DNA from: Hygrocybe punicea
Taxonomy: Eukaryota > Basidiomycota > Agaricomycetes > Agaricales > Hygrophoraceae
Direction of reading: 5' to 3'
Assembly (NCBI GenBank): GCA_963556145.1
Contig: OY744463.1
Span: forward strand, 6,200,001 to 6,264,000
Length of the DNA: 64,000 bases
A program made the position numbers and the translations under genes. Each line of letters opens with the position of its first letter. The first letter of the stretch is position 1. Below are positions 21,323 to 31,976 of this stretch, one piece after another. The notes below the pieces were generated by a model. That model did no database searches. It was given only the letters and a program-made list of their open reading frames with translations, and was not told where the DNA came from.

Positions 21323-22165
21323 TTACAGATGCTTGTCATGATGATCAACCTTGAATTTTGTAACAGCTGCAAGGTTTTGTTTTGCATGCTTCTCAGGATT
21401 TTCCAGATGAAATTTGTGGACAGCTGCTATGTTTTGTGCTGCATGCTTCTCAGGATTTTGACTCTGAAATTTCTGTACAGCTGCTAGATGTTGTGTGGTA
21501 TGCTTGTCAGGATTTTCAATCTGAAATTTCAGTACAGCTGCCAGATTTTGCATTGCATGCTTGTCAGGATGTTCACTCTGAAATTTCAGTACAGCTGCCA
21601 GATTTTGCATTGCATGCTTGTCAGGATTTTCAGTGTGAAACTTTTGTACAGCTGCCGGATTTTTCTTTGCATGCTTGTCAGGATTTTTACTCTGAAATTT
21701 TTGTACAGCTGCCAGATTTTGTTTGGCATGCTTATCAGGGTGTTCATTGTGAAATTTCTGCACAGCTGTTAGATTTTGTTGTGCATATTTGTCAGGATTT
21801 TGTGCTTTAAATTTATTGACTGCTTGGATGTTTGAGGTTTTCTTGTAAATTGCAATTGCATCTTCATCAATAAATTCAAAGATGGATACAAATTCAGCAC
21901 AGTTGGAGCACACATGATTTTGTATTGCCATTTGAATTGATGCCTGCTTCATTTTTGAGTGGACAAGAATGCTATGATGAGCTGCAATTACTTTCAAATT
22001 GACAATGGTCAACTTTGGAATCAACAGTTCAAATGGGTGATTTACAATTACCAGTGACTTTTCAGATAATGATTCCAATGAGAGTGCTTCACTTTTTGGT
22101 ATGTAAGAGTGGAATTTATATTTAGCTGCATCCATACTAGCATTGCTATTGGTTGAAGCAGGCAT
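21323..22165 (-). CDS. N-terminal part of the Helitron protein: 19-residue tandem repeats
   Basis: 280 codons, ATG at 22165. Residues 1-115 are non-repetitive, with a CSNC pair. From about 115 on there are some nine copies of a 19-residue (57-bp) unit of the type PDKHAKQNLAAVQKFQSEN. The stop (TAA, 21323-21325) falls inside a repeat, and the repeat (NHPEQHAQTNQMAVQ) and the frame continue below it to a second stop (TGA, 21119-21121) where the context GCAV*GRL suggests a lost Cys codon. The downstream Rep-helicase frame is the same frame, so this is the 5' part of one gene of about 2,497 codons. The repeats are basic and helical in look; function unknown. Confidence 0.7.
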   Translation of the reverse strand: MPASTNSNASMDAAKYKFHSYIPKSEALSLESLSEKSLVIVNHPFELLIPKLTIVNLKVIAAHHSILVHSKMKQASIQMAIQNHVCSNCAEFVSIFEFIDEDAIAIYKKTSNIQAVNKFKAQNPDKYAQQNLTAVQKFHNEHPDKHAKQNLAAVQKFQSKNPDKHAKKNPAAVQKFHTENPDKHAMQNLAAVLKFQSEHPDKHAMQNLAAVLKFQIENPDKHTTQHLAAVQKFQSQNPEKHAAQNIAAVHKFHLENPEKHAKQNLAAVTKFKVDHHDKHL

Positions 22166-23115
22166 CAGTTCATGAAATGAGAATATATTTGCTTTGCCTC
22201 CACCAATGCATTCAATATATTGACAATGTTAGGATTAAAAGGTATATTTTCAGACTTGAAAATGTTAAATAATTTCGAAGTTTTATTGCAAATATATTGA
22301 GCAGACACTTGACAAGCTAGGTAATGATACAGAACCAAGAAGAACAACAGAATGGCTCCATTGGCTAATATAGGTTGTTTGGTAACATATTTTAAGTAAG
22401 CTCTGAAGTCATGTTTTCTGAACAGATTCTGTTGAAGTTTCAACTTAATATATACACATTTATTAGCAATGCTAGTTGTACAATGATACACAGCAAGCAA
22501 ATCAAACATGTTTAAGAAGACTCTGGCATATAGTTCAAAAAGGAAAGAAGTATGAGCTGATTGACAACTAGAAAGAACAAATTCATTACTGTTGTGGATA
22601 CTTGTGATTGTTTCAGAGATTTGTGATGAGCAAGAAGAGGTGGACTGGAGACCAATATGATGAACAGGGACTAAACTTGGTAAATAAGTGGGATTTTCAT
22701 ACTTTGGCAAATTGTGTTTATAAAAATTCAAAGTGACAGGGCATAGAATGACATTTTGTATTACAGAGACAGTTGGTGTGACAGGGACATTTTGTATGAC
22801 ATTTGCAGGAGGCACAAGGCCAATCCTAGTGACAGCACATTGTGCCCAAGACATTGCAATGATAAAAATCATAAGACATTGTGACATGGATGACATTTTT
22901 AACATTTTTGTGAACAGTTTTATAGTTTTTTTGAAAATAAAAGCTAGATAATAATATGGATATGTCAAATATATCTGGAGAAGATCAATAAACAACATAC
23001 CAATACAAATTCCAGCACATAAAGTAGTAAAAATCGAAAAAATCCACAAATTTTTGTATTTTAAGACTATATATGGAAATATTATGTCAGCATGTGATCT
23101 TAAATGGTAAGACAT
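22165..23115 (-). CDS. Upstream Helitron ORF, 316 aa, three hydrophobic segments
   Basis: ATG at 23115; the stop overlaps the ATG of the Helitron repeat ORF as TGATG. Hydrophobic stretches occur near residues 25-60 (IFTTLCAGICIGMLF, YYYLAFIF), 80-95 (LMIFIIAMSW) and 255-270 (ILLFFLVLYHYLA). No known domain recognised. It lies wholly within the Helitron between the Rep-helicase gene and the element's 5' end. It is AT-rich and its length of 317 codons is unlikely but not impossible by chance. It may be a genuine element-encoded membrane protein or captured sequence. Confidence 0.4.
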   Translation of the reverse strand: MSYHLRSHADIIFPYIVLKYKNLWIFSIFTTLCAGICIGMLFIDLLQIYLTYPYYYLAFIFKKTIKLFTKMLKMSSMSQCLMIFIIAMSWAQCAVTRIGLVPPANVIQNVPVTPTVSVIQNVILCPVTLNFYKHNLPKYENPTYLPSLVPVHHIGLQSTSSCSSQISETITSIHNSNEFVLSSCQSAHTSFLFELYARVFLNMFDLLAVYHCTTSIANKCVYIKLKLQQNLFRKHDFRAYLKYVTKQPILANGAILLFFLVLYHYLACQVSAQYICNKTSKLFNIFKSENIPFNPNIVNILNALVEAKQIYSHFMN

Positions 23116-23500
23116 TCATATCTGAGCCAGGAAAGATCCACTGTAAACCTGTAGGTTAAGAAATGAGCTTATACAATCTAAAAAGGTGAAAAAATACAAA
23201 ATTTCCACATACTTTGAATGTTGACAGGGAGATTAGCTATCAAATGATATATTATGTCAACCAATGATAATTTACACCAATAAAAGACATTACCAGTAGT
23301 CCAAGATACAAAACAGAGCCAGAGAAAAGAAAAGGCACAAAAAAATGAAGAATTTTCGACTTTTTTGTCTATAAAAGGAAATATTATATCAGCATCAGAC
23401 CCTGAATGGTACAGGGACATCACCTGATCCAGAAAACATTTTTTCGAAGTCTGAATATGAAAAACTGAGCTTAAACGAGCCAAAAAGGTCAAAAAACTCG
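23040..23500. repeat. Diverged tandem duplication of about 300 bp in the Helitron 5' region
   Basis: Segment 23040-23170 resembles 23340-23500: both contain GGAAATATTAT.TCAGCAT, then a TGGTA...GACAT block, then AAA..GAGCTTA.AC and AAAAAGGT.AAAAAA. The protein frames also correspond (HADIIFPYIV against DADIIFPFID). It may be a duplicated promoter/5' segment of the element. Confidence 0.45.
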
Positions 23501-24368
23501 GACTTTACACACTAAATGGGGAAGGTGATGGTTCAGGTTCAAGAGACAAAAGTGCAATAAGGTTCAAATGGTGATCTGACTAATGATTACATAATCATGA
23601 TTATGTAAGAAATTTGAAGAAATACCAAGTAATCTAACCATATTGGGTTTATTTATTTGTATTTGTTTGTTAAATGGCTAAGTTGCAACATCACTCATAA
23701 ATGTCTAGTGATAATATTCATAGAAGAGCATATTATTTGTCTTTGTTTATATCTATTTGTATTTATTTACTAAAGCTCAAATAAGACTACAAAGACCAAA
23801 ACTTATGATAAAATATATATGATTGTGTTATATAATTATATTTGTTATGTGCAATGAATGTTATGGAAATCAATATGAAATTTAGCAAACTTTCTGTAAA
23901 ATTGCCTCATATAGTTAGACCGGTCACATATGACTGTTACTATTATGATCAGTATAAAATTTAGTGTATAATAATATCAAAATTACCTTCTATGGTTAGA
24001 TTCATCACATGTGACTGTCACACCTTGCCCGAAATGGTTATCTTAGTCAGCAGTTCGATTTTCAGCTGATTTCAATAAGAATTGAAGTCAGTATGAATAT
24101 TTTCAATATAATTGGAAAGTAATTTGTCTTGTCTGAGGTAACCCATATTTGGATGCTTATGTAAGCCTGTCCAGACATGGCCCCAACTGTATCTGATTTT
24201 CCAGGATCAGAAGTAGAATCATATCTGTTGCCTAAAAAAAATTTGTCTATAGGAGATCAACTTTATTTATTAATTAATTAATTAATTATGGACCCTCACT
24301 GAACTAGGTCTGATAAAGAACGAGTCTTTTAATAAATTAAAAGAACTCGTAATTAAAAGAACTCGTAA
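23501..24368. other. Non-coding 5' end region of the Helitron
   Basis: AT-rich, no usable frames. It holds a TTAA/TAAT run at about 24270-24288 and, at the border, AAAAGAACTCGTAAT twice in direct orientation (about 24338-24369). Confidence 0.45.
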
Positions 24369-25597
24369 TAAGCTGTACCGGATGACGATGTCTGTGTCAA
24401 TGACATATCGAGGGGTGATGTCTTGTCCTGTCTGTGGAACAATGCGGTCCACCTGATGTCAGTATTCATCCAAGAAAGGGTATTGTTGTAAACGAGTGTG
24501 GAAGGTATCAAGGTTATAGATGGAAAAGGATAAATGAACATGGGTCCAGGTTTCGAATCATGACATGAGTGACAAGCTGTGGGAATAAGACGTCGGGTGC
24601 TGCACTGAAGCAATGTCATGTGAACAATACACAATAGGGGTTGGTTCACTGTATTGGGAAGTCGTATGGTCTGTGGTTGAAGTCTGAAGATATGTGCTTC
24701 GGCGATGGTCAGATTGGAGGGAACAGTGAAATGTCATGTGATCGAGGATTGTTCAGAGTGCACAAGCAGGTGAGGAATGTCATCGGATCGTCAGGGAGGA
24801 TAATGGTAGGCACGGAATACAAAAGTGGAAACCATATATCTGAGAATGGCAATTGTCAATTGTGTGGTGAGATATTGTTGAGGTGGAAGTCGGACGTATC
24901 AATGGCAGAAGGGTTTCGGTGCCAATGCCAAAGATAGATCATAACAAGGTAAAAACCAATAAGGAAAGTGATGGCAATGCTGCCAATGATGATTACGGTA
25001 ATTAGCTGTGTTGGGAGTACAGCCATTGTGTACTGGTTTGTCGTGGGATGAAGTAAACAATATGTCAGGGTGAGGGAAAAGACAATAGCAATGATGTCCA
25101 TTGGCAAGGAGACTATTTGGATACAGCAAGGTAACATGGGGATGTGTCCATGGTCGGTCTGGATTGTTTTAGAAGAAAGGATAAAAAGAGAACAAGAACA
25201 AGAATAAACAACGATGTCCAAAAGAAGACAAAAGGCAAAGCGGAACGAAAAAGGAAGGTGTGGTAAAGCGGAATTGTCATGGTGGGTAATGGAGTCGGAA
25301 TCGGAGTTGCGGAGTTGTAAAATGTAACAAGACTAAAATTCTGCCCTCACAATAAAAGCCATAGATATCAGTCTAGAAATCCTAAATATTTGAATCATTT
25401 TCTCTTTTCTGAATACATGTTTACAATAATGAAAACAATAAAGGCCTAAATAATTGTGATATCTGTATGCACTATTTTCTGTATGAATACCGCATTTAGA
25501 TAATATTATTTTCTGCAATATTTTCACAAGTGAGATAACACCACAAAATGTGACTAGATATCTGTGTATTTATTTGATCGCAATCCGTCTCCTGTGT

Positions 25598-25711
25598 CAG
25601 GGTTTGCTGATGTTTATAAGGGGCGAGTGCTAGAGCTAGAGGCTACTACTGTTACAATATTCAATGTTATTTATTTCCAATTCACTGGCCAGCTGCAGCC
25701 TGAGAGATCCT
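25598..25711 (+). pseudogene. Protein-kinase glycine-loop scrap at the transposon border
   Basis: Immediately after the outer element ends, the plus strand reads GFADVYKGRV, the glycine-rich loop signature of basidiomycete tyrosine-kinase-like kinases. The following residues (LELEATTVTIFNVIYFQ) do not continue as a kinase. No kinase core is found upstream, because transposons occupy that side. It is probably the remnant of a gene split by the transposon block; the stretch is too short for certainty. Confidence 0.35.
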
Positions 25712-26438
25712 TCAAGGCGGATGCGAACGAGCCACTGCCACTTCCTCGAGAACTTTTGATGTGGCTTCCACAATGATTTCCCATTCCATCCTATGCATCT
25801 TCTCCTCGAATGCCTCGAAGAGCTCCCCAGGCTCGATCCTCACTTCTCTTACTACTATAGGCTCCCCTCTATCGACTTCTCTAACAACCCGATGCACCAT
25901 AACGCCAGACGTCGCGACCTCGCCTGTCTGAAACGCTTCGTAGGCCCGCTGGATCGCGTTTGCCCCATCGAACGCTCCGGGTAATGCAGGATGCAGATTG
26001 ATCACAGGAATTGACGCTCGACTGCCCTCAGACGTCGCGACACCACCCACAGTATTCAAGAACCCGTCGCCAAAAACATGCATCCAACCCGCCAACACGA
26101 CAAGGTCTGGTTCCGCGTTCAGTACCCTCTGTGCAACCTGGACGTCATAATCATCTCTCGTCTTTCCGGGGTTGGCCTTTAGGAACGGCTGGAGGGCAAG
26201 ATAAGCGATAGGGATGGGTGGGGTAGCATTGGATGCCCGCGTTAGCCCGTATGCTGCCTTGCGGTTCGAAAACACAAGAACAATGTTCGTGTTTGGTAAT
26301 GATGGCGTATTCTGGGCATCAATAAGAGCTTGTAAATTGGTGCCTTGAAAATATTCCAAGTCAAAAGATAGCCAGAAGTTTGGGATGAATACCTGAGCCC
26401 GAAATCAGGACCACAACCCGTCGTGGACGTTCCGCCAT
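25712..26438 (-). CDS. Phosphoribosylglycinamide formyltransferase (GART)
   Basis: Third step of de novo purine synthesis: transfers formyl from 10-formyl-tetrahydrofolate to GAR. It is cytosolic. Two exons: 26438-26393 (MAERPRRVVVLISGSG) and 26343-25712, joined by a 49-bp intron so that the motif GSGTNLQALIDA is rebuilt across the junction. Further family features are FSNRKAAYGLTRA, DLVVLAGWMHVFG, INLHPALPGAFDGANAI (the His-Pro-x-Leu-x-Pro loop around the active site) and ATSGVMVHRVVREVDRGEPI with the conserved Asp. Predicted 225 residues, usual for a monofunctional fungal enzyme (yeast ADE8 type). The start codon lies only 39 bp downstream of the stop of the acetyltransferase gene on the same strand. 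The 3' end nearly abuts the transposon block. Confidence 0.93.
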
Positions 26439-26477
26439 ACAACCTTAACCCTGGAATTTGGGTTATATTTGACTCAA

Positions 26478-28638
<2,161 letters not shown>

Positions 28639-29055
28639 CCCGCCAAATCCAACGAACGGTGTCGGTAGCGGCTACTCTGATCCTCTGATTTGTTATCAAT
28701 TTCTCAGACTCCTCAGGCTGGCGAGTGCAGGCAGAACGCGTTTTTGGCAATTGTGCGCGCATCTTGCCTGTCAAACAACGTATCAAGCTCGCGGCCTTCC
28801 ATCTACCCCCGACTAACCAGGATACTAGCAATGGATCAATACTAATAGGCTGTCTCATTTTGGCTACCGAACCCAATCATTGGCTCTTATCTATTGTCAG
28901 TGTATTGTCATATCCACAGTCATCCATCACCACGGTCTAGTCGTCGAGTCGACGTCAACCTGACGTGCGAGTATCATCCACATGTTCATCCAGGATTACT
29001 AACCCCTCAAAGCTGAACATATAGAAATGATCGGCGTCGGGACCAATCTGGAGGG
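28639..29055. other. Intergenic, presumed acetyltransferase promoter
   Basis: No supported coding frame. The short frames here do not match the acetyltransferase frame or one another. It probably contains the upstream region of the acetyltransferase gene. Confidence 0.3.
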
Positions 29056-29290
29056 GTGTTGGGAACGCTGACCTCAACCGAATTCGCTTTCGTCGACCTA
29101 ATACAAAGTTTCTCCCAAACGGTCCGTGGAACCTTCAACCCACAGATCTCGGGCACGCTCGATGTCGTCGCAAACTGTTCACCAACAGTCGCAAGTTCCT
29201 CGAGTCACGCCGGCACCTTCATACACGCCCCGTCTCAAATATACGTCACAAGCCAGTGTCCAACAAACCCGTATAACCTACCGTAGTGGA
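29056..29290 (+). pseudogene. Degenerate copy of the small TM/PPxY protein gene
   Basis: The frame reading SQVPRVTPAPSYTPRLKYTS resembles SQVPQFTPAPPYTPPPPKDT of the copy at 29782-30221, followed by sequence corresponding to the QAxVSGDPTNLPRY tail but out of frame. No TM exon is seen upstream. Positions 29291-29781 hold only short unrelated frames and no identifiable gene. Confidence 0.5.
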
Positions 29291-29781
29291 TACCACAACC
29301 GTTCTTCGGATTTCATTTTCTCATCAGCCTCCTTTGTGGATTGCTGTCACTTGATTATACACTGGATTGCCGTTCTTCGACACTCCTTTGAAGGCACACA
29401 GATGCGCCCACGGATTCCCAAGTTTCGTAAAGCTGCACTCCCTCCACCCTTCTCTTACGTGTGTATTGGTGAAGTTGAGGAGACCAAAAGTACATACATG
29501 AGCACTGAAGCGTTGTAGAAGCAATAATTTGTTTGCGTGAACTTCATGTGGGTATATCTATGGCTGAATGACATGTAGAACATTTCTCGTCCGCTAAAGC
29601 GTCAGGTAGAACGAACAATTGACTGCGAACTGACGGTGTTGTTGACAACTTGAAAGCAGCCAGTGCCCAATGCTCATCTACTGTCAGTTCGTTTCTTGTA
29701 CCAGCCTTATGTCGTTCACTTACATCCCCTCACACAGCACGGGATAGCTGTCAAACTGGATATGACATGTGAGCGTTCAAG

Positions 29782-30221
29782 TTGTCCCGTCATCCAGGAT
29801 ACAATCGCCCTCTAAACCTGGACAGAGATGGAATTTGTACTTCTGGGTCGGGTTCTGTCATCAAGGGTGTTGTGATCGCTCTCGGTGTGTTGGCCTCACA
29901 CCAGTCTTTCCAATGTCTCTACCGACCTCACAAAGCCATTTCTTCACCTAAAACACAGTGGTTATCTGCATCATCTTAGTGGTTGCTTGCCGTAGCTATC
30001 GAAACCGCCGGCGGGGGCCCGTCGTTCTCAGCGCTGGGTCATCCCGGAGAATGAGGATGACACTCTCCACGTCACCCCTTCGCCCACAGTCACAAGTTCC
30101 ACAGTTCACGCCAGCACCTCCATACACTCCCCCTCCTCCGAAAGATACACCACAAGCCGATGTGTCAGGCGATCCAACTAACCTTCCACGATATCCGCCA
30201 CCCTCGTATAGCATAGCGTAA
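29782..30221 (+). pseudogene. Small single-TM protein with PPxY tail, start apparently lost
   Basis: Two exons joined across an intron at about 29878-29949 (gtgtgttgg...aaacacag): ICTSGSGSVIKGVVIAL then VVICIILVVACRSYRNRRRG, one transmembrane helix with a basic flank. A proline-rich tail follows, ending TPAPPYTPPPPKDT and LPRYPPPSYSIA, with a PPSY (PPxY) motif next to the C-terminus. In the paralogue at 30492-30901 the ATG is in clear context; here the matching position reads CAATCGCC with a small deletion, so the N-terminus looks broken unless an upstream exon exists. PPxY motifs bind WW domains of Rsp5-type ubiquitin ligases; a role like yeast RCR proteins is inference only. Confidence 0.5.
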
Positions 30222-30491
30222 CCTCTGATAGGAGCTAGCGAACTTCGGGGTGACTATTCATGACCACATTTCACACTTTGATCTAAAATAATTCAGTATG
30301 CTCTTGTGCCCTAGTTCATCTTTGAAGCCACCGTAGTTTATTTAATCTTAGTCGCTTGTGTATGTAGTGCAAATGTTTTCCAAGCTTCGAGATATTCACA
30401 ATTAGCAGAATATGATCACAAACATGGTTTTCATGATACATATATACTTAATGGTACGCCAGTAAGATGAGTGGCCGGGTGGTATCGGAGG

Positions 30492-30901
30492 CTATGCTAC
30501 GCTATATGAGGGTGGTGGATATCGTGGAAGGTTAGTTGGATCGCCCGACACACTGGCTTGTGGTGTATCTTTTGGAGGAGGGGGAGTGTATGGAGGTGCT
30601 GGTGTGAACTGCGGGACTGGTAACTGTGGGGGCGCGGGTGACGCGGAAACCGGCAACGGAGTCGGAATGGGAGCGCTGTGAAGGCCGTAGCGGGCCTGTC
30701 TGAACCGACTGCCACGGCTACGGACACCAAGGGATAGTAAGACGATGATGAAGACCACTGTAGTTTAGGAGAAATGGGTGTCGAGATAGAGGTTCAAATA
30801 GGTGGGATCAACGTACCAACCGCGATCCCGACACCCTTGATAACTGGACTTGACCCGGAAGTACAATAACCATCCCTGTCCGAAGGTTGAGAGGGCGACA
30901 T
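30492..30901 (-). CDS. Small single-TM protein with PPxY tail (116 aa)
   Basis: Exon 1 30901-30817 (MSPSQPSDRDGYCTSG), 59-bp intron 30816-30758, exon 2 30757-30492. One membrane helix (GVGIAVVVFIIVLLSLGV), preceded by a short polar N-terminus and followed by basic SRGSRFRQARYG, so the proline-rich tail is predicted to be cytosolic. The tail has TPAPPYTPPPPKDT and ends LPRYPPPSYSVA, including a PPxY motif. It is paralogous to the plus-strand copy 270 bp away; the two are convergent. Layout resembles single-TM adaptors for Rsp5/NEDD4-type ubiquitin ligases, but no family name can be given from sequence alone. Confidence 0.7.
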
Positions 30902-31288
30902 GCTGGGTGAATAACACTTACCCAGAACAGTCTCGTGCTGAGGGATGAAGGTAAGTAAAGGGAATAATGCCGGTACAGTAAATAATCCAACTGACGATAG
31001 ATAGGCATCGAATACTGAATATTATTGAATGTCGAATGCGCAAGTCCAGAGGTTAATAACAGACCCAGAGGCTATGAGGCTATATCAGCCTGCCGGTGAT
31101 AGAGGTAGTAAGCAGTGTATGTCACATGACAATTTCATATGAGTAGCCTGAGTGTGCACAGCACTGCTCTGACGACTAAAATGTATTCAGGAACTTTTGA
31201 CGAAACATTGTGTAGCTGGGCAACGTTGGCAAACGCTCGACTGAACGACGGGGCATGAAATAAGATGTAATGGTCATGTAATTCATGG
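30902..31288. other. Intergenic between PPxY gene and eL19
   Basis: Upstream region of the PPxY gene on one side and 3' flank of eL19 on the other. No coding signal seen. Confidence 0.3.
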
Positions 31289-31976
31289 TTACTCTTGCAC
31301 GGGTGCATCGTGCTCTACCAAAAGGAACGCTTGCCGTTTTTCCATGATACGAGCAGCCCGACGTTCGCGCGCAGCCTGAGTTGAGAGTGAGTTTGCGTTT
31401 GCAGCCGAAAGGAAAATGACAAGTACCTTGTTCTTGACACGGCGTGCTTCCATCTGGTCGTTCAGCACCTTTGTACGAGTCTTCTCCGCTTTGGCTTTAT
31501 GGATGTATTCCATGAGGACACGTTTGTTCTTGAAGACGTTGCCTTTTGATTTCTGATAAAGCGAGTGGTATCTTTCCGGGGCATCAACATCATGTCAGCA
31601 CCAAGGTCATGAAGACTCACAAATGCTTGTCAATTTTCCCAGCTTCTCTGTACTTCCTTAACAGTCGACGTAGCACCCTCTGTCTCCGCATCCACAGTAC
31701 TTTCGTTGGCATCCTCGCTTCCGACGTACCCTTCCTCTTTCCAGGGCCTGTATGACGGCCCTTGCGTTTGGCAGCCAATAACGCCCGAGTCCGGGCCCGA
31801 GAGTGAACGGTTGTGGGCTTTATTATGACCCGCCCATCCTTGATGAGCTTCTTGACGTGTGTGCGCGAGTTTGCGTTGCCAATTTCAGCTTGTTCGGCTG
31901 GGTCAAGCCAGATTTTGCGCTTCCCAACACCAGCGACAGACGCTGCTAGTCGTTTCTGTGAGCGAAGATTGACCAT
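31289..31976 (-). CDS. RPL19: 60S ribosomal protein eL19
   Basis: Large-subunit cytosolic ribosomal protein. Three exons: 31976-31621, 31571-31427 and 31375-31289, with introns of 49 and 51 bp, giving 195 residues, the usual length. Starts [20 protein letters not shown], continues [85 protein letters not shown] and [20 protein letters not shown], and ends [14 protein letters not shown] plus a short acidic tail. All are hallmark blocks of the family. The second exon junction splits CATTT|ATAC. Confidence 0.96.

Larger units (their letters stand above)
14222..24368 (-). mobile_element. Helitron, 10.1 kb, inserted between A and T of LTR-a
   Basis: The minus-strand LTR-a reads ...GAACAGCA up to 14221 and resumes T-AAGCTGTACC at 24369. 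The intact copy at 3161-3176 shows the uninterrupted site (reverse complement GAACAGCATAAGCTG). The insert therefore lies precisely between A and T with no duplication, as Helitrons do. The element reads right to left: 5' end TTACGAGTTCTTTTAATTACG at 24368, 3' end ...CACTAAACAAG at 14222, with a hairpin just inside. The ends are not the usual TC...CTRR. It carries the Rep-helicase gene and an upstream ORF. Confidence 0.8.
9714..25329 (-). mobile_element. Minus-strand LTR-a copy, split into three pieces
   Basis: Pieces: 9714-9919 (3' terminus, reads TGTTACGGATTGCTTCTGC on the plus strand), 13740-14221, and 24369-25329 (5' part, ending TGTAACA at 25323-25329). Placed in order, they rebuild one LTR-a in minus orientation with no overlap or loss beyond a 5-bp duplication. 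The outer flanks are agacc (9709-9713) and agact (25330-25334), a 5-bp target duplication with one change. The breaks are the plus-strand LTR-a at 9925 and the Helitron at 14222. Confidence 0.8.
9417..25600. mobile_element. Outer DNA element with long terminal inverted repeats, split by nested insertions
   Basis: The left arm 9417-9713 and right arm 25330-25600 are reverse complements over about 250 bp at moderate divergence. Shared words include CACAGGAGAC at the ends, GATCAAATAA, AGTCACATTTT, GTGAAAATATT, GAAAATAGTGCATACAGA, ATTATTTAGGCCTTTATTG and AAATATTTAGGATTTCT. Nothing of its own interior survives except these arms, because everything between is later insertions. No target duplication can be seen: the left flank is a Helitron-end scrap and the right flank is kinase-like sequence. 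Superfamily unknown. Confidence 0.7.

Noticed and set aside
21382..21810. Plus-strand ORFs with cysteine-rich repeats opposite the Helitron N-terminus
   Set aside because: Antisense shadows of the 57-bp repeat array; the period of 57 bp keeps every frame open.
21330..21810. CRISPR-like regular repeats
   Set aside because: Units are coding, adjacent, without spacers, in a eukaryotic transposon.
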